The notes under the pieces: generated by a model
The model's database searches: none
The model's input: the letters and a program-made list of their open reading frames with translations, nothing else
What the model was told of the DNA's origin: nothing
NCBI RefSeq assembly: GCF_003725415.1
Contig: NZ_RJQC01000002.1
Coordinates: forward strand, 94,681-158,680
DNA from: Absicoccus porci
GTDB lineage: Bacteria; Bacillota_I; Bacilli_A; Erysipelotrichales; Erysipelotrichaceae
DNA: 64,000 nt
Direction: 5' to 3'
Shown: positions 31,448 through 39,262 of the stretch, in pieces
Position numbering within the stretch: position 1 is the first letter of the stretch
How the letters are laid out: each line of letters starts with the position of its first letter
Position numbers and translations under genes: made by a program

Positions 31448-32200
31448 ATGGAAAATACGGCCAATCAATATCTTACAATCGCGATGGATGTAGGTGAAAA
31501 ATTACTCCAATATGGTGCGGAAACAAATCGTACCGAAGATAGCATTCGTCGCATATGCATAGCGTATGGAGCTACCCGAGTGGATGTGTTTTCCATCACT
31601 GTCAATATCGAAACAACAATGCATATTGGATATGATACCTATACCCAAACGCGTCGAATCCAAAATACCACGATGGATATTGATAAATTAAGTGCTTTAA
31701 ATGAGTTATCTCGATATATCTGCAAAAATAAGCCACCATTGGTCGTGGTTGAAAAACGATTAAACAATATTGAAGAAATTCAAAATTATCCCTATTCTTT
31801 ACAGGTTTTTGCGTATGCTCTCATATCCGGTTCTTTTTGTGTATTTTTTGGAGGCAATTTTCATGATATGATTGCTGCCGCCATCATTGGCGCTTTATTA
31901 AAACCCATTGAATCGGGCATTAAAAAATATTCAAACAATCGCATTTTTATTCCTTTGGTTTGGTCTCTTTGTGGTGGTTTATTAAATGCTTTCTTTCTCC
32001 ACATAGGGATTGGCGATCATTATGATCTGATTGCGATTGGCAATATCATGATTCTAATTCCTGGTACTGCGTTCACAAATGCCTTAAGAGATTTATTCAT
32101 CGGTGATTCCATTACAGGTGTCATACACATTGTGGAGGCCATTCTGGTGGCAATATCCATTGCTTTGGGTTTTGTTTGTATTCATTCCTTTTTATTGTAG
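31448..32200 (+). CDS. Threonine/serine exporter, large subunit (ThrE N-terminal/YjjP-like)
   Basis: The 250-residue protein has the soluble N-terminal portion of the DUF1212/ThrE family (GEKLLQYGAETNRTEDSIRRICIAYG) followed by five or so membrane segments from residue ~115, including the LIPGTAFTNALRDLFIGD signature. It works with the small partner encoded 11 bases downstream. There is no Shine-Dalgarno, but a promoter lies immediately upstream. Substrates are inferred from the family only. Confidence 0.85.
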   Translation: MENTANQYLTIAMDVGEKLLQYGAETNRTEDSIRRICIAYGATRVDVFSITVNIETTMHIGYDTYTQTRRIQNTTMDIDKLSALNELSRYICKNKPPLVVVEKRLNNIEEIQNYPYSLQVFAYALISGSFCVFFGGNFHDMIAAAIIGALLKPIESGIKKYSNNRIFIPLVWSLCGGLLNAFFLHIGIGDHYDLIAIGNIMILIPGTAFTNALRDLFIGDSITGVIHIVEAILVAISIALGFVCIHSFLL

Positions 32201-32211
32201 AGGTAGTTACG

Positions 32212-32643
32212 ATGTTCAATATAATACAACTGATCATGGCCTTTTTCGGTTCTATGGGATTTGCGTTCATCTTTAATACCAAAAAAGATATATTGCTGCC
32301 TACATGCATGGGCGGTTTTCTTGCGTGGCTAGTTTATTTGATCACCCATCAATGGCTAGCGAATCCGTATCTATGCGGCTTTATTGCCTCTTTGTTTATG
32401 GGTATTTACGCCGGGATCATGGCTCGAATCTATAAAAAACCAACGACCGTTTTTATTGCCGTTGGTGCTATTCCACTGATTCCTGGGTCTGGTCTTTATT
32501 ATACGATTTATTATCTTTTACTCCAAAATACAGCTCGTAGTCTCTATTACGCTAAATATACTTTGATTTTTGCGTCTTGTATGTCAGCTGGTATTATCTT
32601 TATCAATATTCTTTTTTCCCAATTTACCAAACAAAAGGACTAA
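32212..32643 (+). CDS. Threonine/serine exporter, small subunit (ThrE C-terminal/YjjB-like)
   Basis: The start is ATG 32212, with AGAGGTAG upstream; the earlier in-frame TTG at 32176 overlaps the previous gene. The 143-residue protein has four to five membrane segments and the AVGAIPLIPGSGLYYTIYYLL motif of YjjB-type halves. Together with the upstream gene it is the split form of ThrE. A terminator shared with the convergent lysR gene overlaps its stop. Confidence 0.85.
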   Translation: MFNIIQLIMAFFGSMGFAFIFNTKKDILLPTCMGGFLAWLVYLITHQWLANPYLCGFIASLFMGIYAGIMARIYKKPTTVFIAVGAIPLIPGSGLYYTIYYLLLQNTARSLYYAKYTLIFASCMSAGIIFINILFSQFTKQKD

Positions 32644-32660
32644 GTTTGTCTTAGTCCTTC
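32635..32660. terminator. Bidirectional terminator between thrE pair and lysR
   Basis: A 10-bp perfect stem (AAGGACTAAG with CTTAGTCCTT) and 5-base loop include both stop codons. U-rich sequence follows on the plus strand, and TTTTG on the minus strand. Confidence 0.8.
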
Positions 32661-33511
32661 TTTTCGATTATTTCTTTGGCAATTTCAATTAATGCTTTAT
32701 CGGCTGCCGATAATACATCTTCCGATTTATACATGATGCCTAACGTTCGATAGGCAGGTGGATCCAATGGATAAGTATTGACGTCCAAACCTTTTAAACT
32801 CAATTCGGGTAAGATCGTAATACCCAACCCTTGTTTGACCATAGCCACAATGGACGCATCTTCTTTACAATAACAAATGACATGAGGTTGGATACCAGCT
32901 TGACGTAACGTTGCCGATACATCATTATCCACACCAATTTCACTCGCAATATAGGGATACTGTTCCAATTCATGAATTGGCATCACATCTTTTGTTTGTT
33001 TCTCACAGACAACTGCATACAACATTTCTTTTTGAAACGGAAGGAACATAAAGTTCGATTGTCCCGATTGAGAGATAAAGCCAAAATCAACTGTTCCTTG
33101 TCCGATCCACTGCATGATTTCATCGTAATCCCCTTCACGCACATGAATTTGAATTTGGGGATAGGTTTGATTGAATCGCTGCAAAAGGGTTGGTAACCAA
33201 TGTTTCGCAATACTTGAATACGAACCAATCGTTATCGATCCTGTCGATAAGCCATTGATGGCATCTAAAGCTTCTTTAAACCGTGTATATTGGACCAACG
33301 TCGATTGCATATACGGCAATAAATACTTGGCCTCACTTGTTAGTTCAACCCCATGGTTGGTACGTTTTAAAAGCTTGATATGCCACTCTTTTTCTAATTT
33401 CTTAATGGTATGACTAATCCCCGATTGCGTTGAACCCAAACGTTGGGCACTGGAGGTAATACTTCCCGTTTTATTTAGATCTTCTAATAACGCAAATTGT
33501 TTGATGTCCAT
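32651..33511 (-). CDS. LysR-family transcription regulator
   Basis: The 286-residue protein has the N-terminal winged helix (FALLEDLNKTGSITSSAQRLGSTQSGISHTIKKLE) and a periplasmic-binding-protein-like effector domain from about residue 90 (GSITIGSYSSIAKHWLP). The start codon overlaps the putP stop (TAATG), so it is made from the putP transcript. Probable roles are control of putP or of itself. A palindrome in front of putP is a candidate binding site. Confidence 0.9.
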   Translation of the reverse strand: MDIKQFALLEDLNKTGSITSSAQRLGSTQSGISHTIKKLEKEWHIKLLKRTNHGVELTSEAKYLLPYMQSTLVQYTRFKEALDAINGLSTGSITIGSYSSIAKHWLPTLLQRFNQTYPQIQIHVREGDYDEIMQWIGQGTVDFGFISQSGQSNFMFLPFQKEMLYAVVCEKQTKDVMPIHELEQYPYIASEIGVDNDVSATLRQAGIQPHVICYCKEDASIVAMVKQGLGITILPELSLKGLDVNTYPLDPPAYRTLGIMYKSEDVLSAADKALIEIAKEIIEKKD

Positions 33512-35043
33512 TAGTCGGCTGCCTTTACATCCTCAAATTCAGCTTTAATTTCTTGTGAAGCACCACCAGTTGCTAGACTGACCACAACATTGACAACCAA
33601 CGCAATCACAAAGGCAGGCAATAATTCATAAATGCCCCAAACACCACCAATTGGACTGATCAAGAAATGCCATACAAAGACCATGACACCACCCGTTAAC
33701 ATACCAAAGATGGCACCATATTTGTTGGAATTTTTCCAGAATAAGGCCAATAATACCACAGGTCCAAAGGAAGCTCCAAAGCCTGCCCACGCAAACGATA
33801 CGATTTGAAAGACAGAACTATTGGGATCCCAAGCTAAAATCATACCAATAAAAGCAATGATCAATAAACAAGCACGAGAAATTTTTAACAATCGTTTCTG
33901 TGCATAATCTTTTTTCAAATAGTCAGAGATGATATCGTTGGATACTGAACTCGATGCAGCCAATAATTGGGAATCCGAAGTAGACATCGTACTTGCCAAG
34001 ATACCCGAAAGAATGACACCAGCAATCAAGGCAAAACCAAAACCATGCGTACTCAATAAATGGGCAATACGCACAATCGCTGTTTCTGAATCCGATCCAA
34101 CCAAAGTGGCAAGAACGCCTTCTTTGGACATTGCCATCGCAACAATACCGATAAATACGGAAACAAACATAGAGATAACGACCCAAATGGTAGCCACACG
34201 ACGAGATAATTTCAATTGATTTTTATCTTTGATAGCCATAAAACGCAATAAGATATGTGGCATACCAAAGTAACCCAATCCCCAAGCCGCTTTCGAAGCA
34301 ATGGTAAGTACACTATATGGTATCGCTGATTTTGTAGCTACATCATACGATTGGGTAAAACTCATATATCCAGGCAAAGCATAGGCATGTCCCATAACAC
34401 TATCCATTCCACCAGCCATCATGATGCCATAGGATACAACGATCACAAGAGCAATGGTCATAATGATACTTTGAATAAAGTCCGTTGTGGATGCAGCTAA
34501 AAAGCCACCTAAGGTCGTATAGATGACAATGACCAACGCACTTACGATCATAGCTACATGATAATCCACACCAAATAAGGTATTGAATAATTTACCACAA
34601 GCGACAAAACCACTTGCCGTATAGGGTACAAAGAAGACAATGATCCAGATGGCTGCAATCAAAATCAACGTTTTTTTATTATCATGATAACGTTTGGCAA
34701 AAAATTCAGGAATCGTGATTGCATCGATTCGTTCCGAATACGTACGAATTCGTTTAGCTACGATCAACCAGTTTAAATACGTTCCAACGGCTAAACCAAT
34801 CGCTGTCCAACCGGCATCGGCAACACCCGATAAATAAGCAACACCAGGCAATCCCATCAATAGCCAACTTGACATATCGGAGGCTTCCGCACTCATTGCA
34901 GTCACGAATGGACCGAGCTCACGACCTCCTAAATAAAAGTCACCCACGGTTTTATTGCGGTCCATGACCTTAAAACCGATATAGATCATACCGCCAAGAT
35001 ATACCACAATGGCAAGTAAGATTCCAAATTGATTTAAATCCAT
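33511..35043 (-). CDS. putP: Sodium/proline symporter
   Basis: The start is ATG 35043, with GAAAGGGAGAG upstream. The 510-residue protein is a sodium:solute symporter with about 13 membrane segments and the PutP-type N-terminus FYLGGRELGPFVTAMSAEASDMSSWLLMGLPG. Proline is the best substrate guess from this signature; pantothenate or other solutes cannot be excluded. It shares a transcript with the LysR gene. An operator-like palindrome overlaps its presumed promoter. Confidence 0.88.
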   Translation of the reverse strand: MDLNQFGILLAIVVYLGGMIYIGFKVMDRNKTVGDFYLGGRELGPFVTAMSAEASDMSSWLLMGLPGVAYLSGVADAGWTAIGLAVGTYLNWLIVAKRIRTYSERIDAITIPEFFAKRYHDNKKTLILIAAIWIIVFFVPYTASGFVACGKLFNTLFGVDYHVAMIVSALVIVIYTTLGGFLAASTTDFIQSIIMTIALVIVVSYGIMMAGGMDSVMGHAYALPGYMSFTQSYDVATKSAIPYSVLTIASKAAWGLGYFGMPHILLRFMAIKDKNQLKLSRRVATIWVVISMFVSVFIGIVAMAMSKEGVLATLVGSDSETAIVRIAHLLSTHGFGFALIAGVILSGILASTMSTSDSQLLAASSSVSNDIISDYLKKDYAQKRLLKISRACLLIIAFIGMILAWDPNSSVFQIVSFAWAGFGASFGPVVLLALFWKNSNKYGAIFGMLTGGVMVFVWHFLISPIGGVWGIYELLPAFVIALVVNVVVSLATGGASQEIKAEFEDVKAAD

Positions 35044-35058
35044 AATCTCTCCCTTTCT

Positions 35059-35086
35059 CATATCGGATATGAATATTTTTCATATC
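35059..35086 (-). promoter_or_regulatory. Operator-like palindromes before putP
   Basis: Three half-sites of CATATC/GATATG alternate. CATATC-G-GATATG (35059-35071) overlaps a 21-base palindrome with arms GATATGAA and TTCATATC (35066-35086). A -10-like GATATG coincides with the distal arm, 17 bases from TTGTCC at 35104-35109. The layout suits a dimeric or tetrameric regulator such as the coupled LysR protein. Confidence 0.5.
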
Positions 35087-35093
35087 TAAGTGT

Positions 35094-35119
35094 TAAAAAA
35101 ACAGGACAAACGTCCTGCT
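35094..35119 (-). terminator. Terminator of the YczE-like gene
   Basis: The stem AGCAGGAC/GTCCTG-type, 6 bp around GTTT, is followed by seven U on the minus strand. Confidence 0.82.
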
Positions 35120-35138
35120 CTCTATTGTATTCGCTTTC

Positions 35139-35798
35139 TTATGCATTGTCAATGCCACACTGAATAACCATCTGGTTTCCGACCCAACGATTGAAATAAG
35201 CAATGGTTCGGCCCACTCCAATCATCGATAACAACGTGCCTAAACCTAATCCAGCAAATGATCCCACAAAAATGGAATCAATCAACAGTGTCAACAATAC
35301 GCAACTCAAATCCACACAGTTTTTCGTAATACCTGTTTCTTTGCCAATGGCATCCGCAATGGTCTGAACAATACCGTCTCCCGGATTCGGAACAATACGC
35401 ATATTCAAAGTCATAGCAGCACCAATTCCTGTACAAATAACAGCCAAAATCAATACGAACAATCGCAATGAAAATACCGAACCAAATAAATCAGGAATAA
35501 ATAGTTCATACACTTTCATAAAACGTGTAAATACAATGCTCAATGGAATTTGCAGCACATCCATCACTAAGACCTGGCGTGGTTGTTTCCGTATGGTATG
35601 AATGATCAATTCAACCAACACAAAAATAATGTAGAGAATCAATGTCATATCTGGAAAAGCAATCCCAAACAAAACCGAATTGGCATAGGCTACCGAAATA
35701 ATGGCAGATACACCCAATCCTGTTTTTGAATTCAATTCCAAGCCCAACGCTAAAATAAATAACCCAATCAAATAATAGATCCATCTTCTTTTTGTCAT
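35139..35798 (-). CDS. YczE/YitT-like integral membrane protein
   Basis: The ATG at 35798 is preferred to TTG 35816. The 219-residue protein has about five to six membrane helices, an N-terminal LIGLFILALGLELNSKTGLGVSAI and the NPGDGIVQTIADAIGKETGITKN loop seen in YczE/YyaS proteins. Function is unknown; some relatives sit beside transport or antibiotic genes. It follows larC by 25 bases but has no Shine-Dalgarno, and an extended -10 sits just before the ATG. Confidence 0.78.
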   Translation of the reverse strand: MTKRRWIYYLIGLFILALGLELNSKTGLGVSAIISVAYANSVLFGIAFPDMTLILYIIFVLVELIIHTIRKQPRQVLVMDVLQIPLSIVFTRFMKVYELFIPDLFGSVFSLRLFVLILAVICTGIGAAMTLNMRIVPNPGDGIVQTIADAIGKETGITKNCVDLSCVLLTLLIDSIFVGSFAGLGLGTLLSMIGVGRTIAYFNRWVGNQMVIQCGIDNA

Positions 35799-35804
35799 GG
35801 GTTC

Positions 35805-35813
35805 ATGATAACA
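35805..35813 (-). promoter_or_regulatory. Extended -10 giving a likely leaderless YczE-like transcript
   Basis: TGTTATCAT on the minus strand ends 6 bases before ATG 35798, so the mRNA would start at or next to the initiation codon. The -35 (TGAAAA at 17 bases) is weak. Confidence 0.5.
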
Positions 35814-35823
35814 CAAAACGATA

Positions 35824-36996
35824 TTATTTTTCAGTATTTATTTTTTGAATGACTTCCATTAAGCTCCAACCTTGTTTGCGGGCAATGTGGACAAGATCTT
35901 CATATTCATACTTATCCCGTTGTATACCATAGCCCGAAGAATGTTTATAGTGCACTTGTCCATACGCGGTATTGATGGATTCTATCGTACGATCTAAGAC
36001 ATATCGATCACATTTCTTTTCTCGAATGCCAATTGTAGTCGTATATTGAAATAAAGTACGAACCACAACATCGTGTTTTTCTTGCGTACAAAGAACACAG
36101 AAAAGCGTTCCTGGACGATTCTTTTTCATTTGCACGGGAATCGTAAATACTTCTACAGCCCCAGCTTCAAACAAAGCTTCTGTCGCAAAGCCAATTTCTT
36201 CACCCGTCATATCGTCAACATTGCAATGCAATTCATAAATTTGCTCAGTTTGATCTTCGGTTTCACCAAGAAAGGCACGCACACAATTGGCTGCTTCAAA
36301 ATCTTTGGTTCCCATACCATAGCCAATCGAAGTCACATTCATGATGGGCATGTCGCCAAATTTGGTCGCAAAATGCTTTAACAATGCGGCGCCCGTTGGC
36401 GTACATAATTCTCCATCGATTTGGCCACCATAAATCGGAATCCCCTTTAAAATATAAGCTGTAGCCGGTGCCGGAACCGGTAAGATGCCATGGGCACAAT
36501 GCACTTGTCCACTACCGACATGAACAGGAGAAACAATCACTTGATCTGGAGCAATTTCAGCCATCAACATACATACAGCCGTTACATCCGCAATCGCATC
36601 CATCGTTCCCACTTCATGAAAATGGATATCGGTAACTGGTACACCATGGACTTTACTTTCCGCTTGGGCAATTTCTTGATAAACGGCTAAGATGTCTTTC
36701 CAAATTCCATCAGAAACATCCAAATGGGAAACGATGTGTTCGATATCCTGCAGATGACTATGATGATGGTGGTGATGATGCATTTCTCCTTCTTCTTGTC
36801 CATGAACTGTCACTTTCATATGTGTACCCGTAATACCACATTTGATACTTTTTTCCTTTTCAAAATGAACTTCAGGAATTGCCAATGCATTCAGTTTGGA
36901 AACAAACGAATCTGGATCGGGCAACAATTCAAGTAAGGCCGCCGTCAACATATCTCCAGCAGCTCCCATCGAGCAATTCAAATATAAAGTTTTCAT
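35824..36996 (-). CDS. larC: Nickel-pincer cofactor biosynthesis protein LarC (nickel insertase)
   Basis: LarC inserts nickel into the pyridinium-dithiocarboxylate nucleotide made by LarB and LarE. The 390-residue protein opens LNCSMGAAGDMLTAALLELL, has a His-rich stretch (residues ~73-81) presumably for nickel, VHFHEVG-type and DAIADV motifs near 130, and the C-terminal NVDDMTGEEIGFATEALFEAGA region. In Lactiplantibacillus plantarum LarC is made by frameshifting between two reading frames; here it is one uninterrupted frame. The start overlaps the larB stop by 4 bases. Confidence 0.92.
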   Translation of the reverse strand: MKTLYLNCSMGAAGDMLTAALLELLPDPDSFVSKLNALAIPEVHFEKEKSIKCGITGTHMKVTVHGQEEGEMHHHHHHHSHLQDIEHIVSHLDVSDGIWKDILAVYQEIAQAESKVHGVPVTDIHFHEVGTMDAIADVTAVCMLMAEIAPDQVIVSPVHVGSGQVHCAHGILPVPAPATAYILKGIPIYGGQIDGELCTPTGAALLKHFATKFGDMPIMNVTSIGYGMGTKDFEAANCVRAFLGETEDQTEQIYELHCNVDDMTGEEIGFATEALFEAGAVEVFTIPVQMKKNRPGTLFCVLCTQEKHDVVVRTLFQYTTTIGIREKKCDRYVLDRTIESINTAYGQVHYKHSSGYGIQRDKYEYEDLVHIARKQGWSLMEVIQKINTEK

Positions 36997-37745
36997 TTTT
37001 TAACCTCCATATGGTTGATGCGACTCGCAAGAACACCAGCACCAAAGCCATTATCAATATTTACAACAGACACCCCACTTGCACAAGAATTCAACATGGA
37101 TAATAAGGCAGCCACACCGCCAAAAGAAGCACCATAGCCTACACTTGTAGGTACCGCAATAACGGGACAATCCACCAAGCCGCCAATTACACTCGCTAAT
37201 GCCCCTTCCATTCCGGCAATCGCAATGATCACCGAAGCATTCATCAATTCATCCAAGTGGGAAAGTAAACGATGCAGGCCGGATACGCCAACATCATACA
37301 ATCGCAATACTTCATTGCCCATGATTTCAGCGCTCAAAGCCGCTTCCTCCGCAACGGGTATATCACTGGTACCACCCGTAGCTACTACGATCTTGCCTAG
37401 ACCATCTGCCACGGGCCTACTACCCACAATGCCTACTTTGGCATCGGCATGATAATCCATGGGACATGTCTTTTGGATGATCATCGCGGCTTCTAGGGAT
37501 AAGCGTGTGATCAATATCGTTTTTTGATTGTTTTTTTGCATGGTGTGAATGATTTTGATGATTTGTTCCGGTGTTTTGCTAGCGCCATAAATGACTTCGG
37601 CCATCCCTTGTCGAAGCTTTCGATGGATGTCGACTTTCGCAAACCCAATATCTTCATATGGCTTTTTCTTTAATGCCAACAACGCATCATTTACTGATAA
37701 ACTCCCTTCTTGTACTTGTTCTAAAATTGCTTTGATTTCATTCAT
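36993..37745 (-). CDS. larB: Pyridinium-3,5-biscarboxylic acid mononucleotide synthase LarB
   Basis: LarB carboxylates and hydrolyses nicotinic acid adenine dinucleotide in the first step of nickel-pincer cofactor synthesis. The 250-residue protein has a PurE-like C-terminal half with GSRPVADG, VVATGGTSDIPVAEEAALSAEIMG and VGYGASFGGVAALLSMLNSCA. It overlaps larE by 8 bases and larC by 4, so the three are translationally coupled. Confidence 0.93.
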   Translation of the reverse strand: MNEIKAILEQVQEGSLSVNDALLALKKKPYEDIGFAKVDIHRKLRQGMAEVIYGASKTPEQIIKIIHTMQKNNQKTILITRLSLEAAMIIQKTCPMDYHADAKVGIVGSRPVADGLGKIVVATGGTSDIPVAEEAALSAEIMGNEVLRLYDVGVSGLHRLLSHLDELMNASVIIAIAGMEGALASVIGGLVDCPVIAVPTSVGYGASFGGVAALLSMLNSCASGVSVVNIDNGFGAGVLASRINHMEVKK

Positions 37746-38484
37746 GACGAACCTCCAAATCCAATAAGATATGATCGTATCTTGTCTTCAATGTTTGAAC
37801 GATCTGTTTTCGATGTTGCAGCACTTGTTCCAACTGTTCTTTGGGAAATTGGAGTCGTGCACTATTTTCCAATAGACGAACACGAAAATCAGTAAAGCCA
37901 AGTGAAAATAAATAATTTTCTGCCCATTCGGTGCGTTCCAAGATATCGGAAGTAATAGGATGTCCGGTTGGTATCCGTGTGGCCAAACAAGCATAGGCTG
38001 GTTTATTCCAGGTAAATAATCCGGCTTCTTTTGAACGTCTTCGAATTTCAGCTTTGGTCAAACCACATAGACGTAATGGAGATAAAACAGATAATTCTTT
38101 TAGAGCAACCATACCGGGTCGATCCGAACTGTCATCGGACGCATTGGTTCCATCCAATAAAACGGTATAGCCATCTTGATGTGCCTGTTGCATGATGGTT
38201 TGAAAGATGTGTCTTTTACAATAGTAACATCGATTGGATGGATTGCTGATGACGTCCTTTTGGAGAATATCAACGGGAAGAATCGTCATATCGATGGATA
38301 TATCTTTGGCTAAGCGTTTGGCATCATCCAATTCAAATTGGGGTTGAAAGGCGGATTTGACATAATATGCATGGACTTGCGCCCCGCTTTTTTTGGCTGC
38401 ATATAAAAGATAAGACGAATCCACACCGCCAGAAAACGCAACAGCCACTTTTGGATGTTCCTTAAAAAATTCAGTTAGTTTCAT
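37738..38484 (-). CDS. larE: ATP-dependent sulfur transferase LarE
   Basis: LarE adenylates and thiolates the two carboxylates of the LarB product. The 248-residue protein has the PP-loop AFSGGVDSSYLLYAA near residue 15. It has RCYYCK near 84 and ACLATRIPTG near 165, which holds the Cys used as sacrificial sulfur donor in the L. plantarum enzyme. With three such Cys, an Fe-S-dependent, non-sacrificial mechanism like that reported for some LarE proteins is possible; this is inference. The ribosome binding site touches the terminator-like hairpin upstream. Confidence 0.92.
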   Translation of the reverse strand: MKLTEFFKEHPKVAVAFSGGVDSSYLLYAAKKSGAQVHAYYVKSAFQPQFELDDAKRLAKDISIDMTILPVDILQKDVISNPSNRCYYCKRHIFQTIMQQAHQDGYTVLLDGTNASDDSSDRPGMVALKELSVLSPLRLCGLTKAEIRRRSKEAGLFTWNKPAYACLATRIPTGHPITSDILERTEWAENYLFSLGFTDFRVRLLENSARLQFPKEQLEQVLQHRKQIVQTLKTRYDHILLDLEVRHE

Positions 38485-38495
38485 TCCATTCCTCC

Positions 38496-38520
38496 TAAAA
38501 AAGCACAGGTTCCTGTGCTT
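38496..38520 (-). terminator. Hairpin directly before larE
   Basis: The 9-bp stem AAGCACAGG with CCTGTGCTT and a two-base gap is followed by six U on the minus strand; the larE AGGAGG begins right after. No promoter fits between, so lar expression must read through, or this is an attenuator. Confidence 0.75.
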
Positions 38521-38525
38521 CCATT

Positions 38526-38837
38526 TTATTTATTAAAAAGCTTTGATCGAACAACGCCTTTTGGATCTTTGATCAATACATATACGATCCAAATCACCAA
38601 TCCTAAAGCAACAACTGATAAGCCCAAAAAAGTATCATTGAGCATTTCGGTGGGGGTTGGTCTAAAATAAGCAGCTCCCCGTTTACGATAAGCAAATATC
38701 GCATCCACAAACCACATCAAAGAAGCGCCCCAAAATAGCCAGCAAAGCAGACCTATTTTCATTTCGCGTTTTTGTACGTCTTGATACCATGCCGCTGTAC
38801 AGAAAACCGCCGCAAATACTGTGATCAATAAGGTCAT
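38526..38837 (-). CDS. Membrane protein of unknown function (second of a pair)
   Basis: The start is ATG 38837, which overlaps the stop of the preceding gene (ATGA); a longer frame lies inside that gene. The 103-residue protein has three hydrophobic segments (about 1-16, 26-45, 70-92). I do not recognise it beyond its partner. It sits between the preceding membrane protein and larE in one transcript. Confidence 0.65.
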   Translation of the reverse strand: MTLLITVFAAVFCTAAWYQDVQKREMKIGLLCWLFWGASLMWFVDAIFAYRKRGAAYFRPTPTEMLNDTFLGLSVVALGLVIWIVYVLIKDPKGVVRSKLFNK

Positions 38838-39229
38838 TCTTTTACCAATGCTTTTTTGGCCATCACATTCGATACCACGACCATACCGCCCCAAACAACG
38901 GTAATAAGCACAGCCATTGAAACACCTGTCGTTGCCATTTCATGAAGCATCGCATGTAAATCTTGCGGATTGGATGCGGCCGTAAGGAATGGTGAATATA
39001 GTGTAACTTCACCATGCCATAAATGTTCAAAAGCCAATAGGACCGAACCACCCCAAAGCATATTGCTTAACCATTTTAATTTTCGTGAAAAAGGAATTGG
39101 CTGAACCGTTTCTTTGCCTTTTCCTAAATCAACTTCAACGGAAACGGGTGCTTTTTCCTTTTTTTCAATAACTTTTTTAATTGTTGTTGTTACGATTGCT
39201 TCGGTTGCAGGAACTAAAAAACAAGCCAT
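38834..39229 (-). CDS. Membrane protein of unknown function (MACFLVP-type)
   Basis: The 131-residue protein starts MACFLVPATEAIVTTTIKK, a start I associate with a conserved family of unknown function in gut Firmicutes. A charged segment (KKEKAPVSVEVDLGKGKE) separates the first hydrophobic part from two further helices (about 55-72 and 98-120). It is translationally coupled to the next gene and lies 33 bases after the Fe-S aldo/keto reductase gene, with larEBC downstream. Confidence 0.68.
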   Translation of the reverse strand: MACFLVPATEAIVTTTIKKVIEKKEKAPVSVEVDLGKGKETVQPIPFSRKLKWLSNMLWGGSVLLAFEHLWHGEVTLYSPFLTAASNPQDLHAMLHEMATTGVSMAVLITVVWGGMVVVSNVMAKKALVKE

Positions 39230-39262
39230 AAAACATGCCTCCTTGTATGTATTATAATCGAT

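Noticed and set aside
36740..36790. Run of His codons resembling a cloning tag
   Set aside because: It lies in the natural His-rich segment of LarC and fits nickel handling.
35824..36996. Programmed frameshift in larC as in Lactiplantibacillus
   Set aside because: The gene is a single open frame of normal length.
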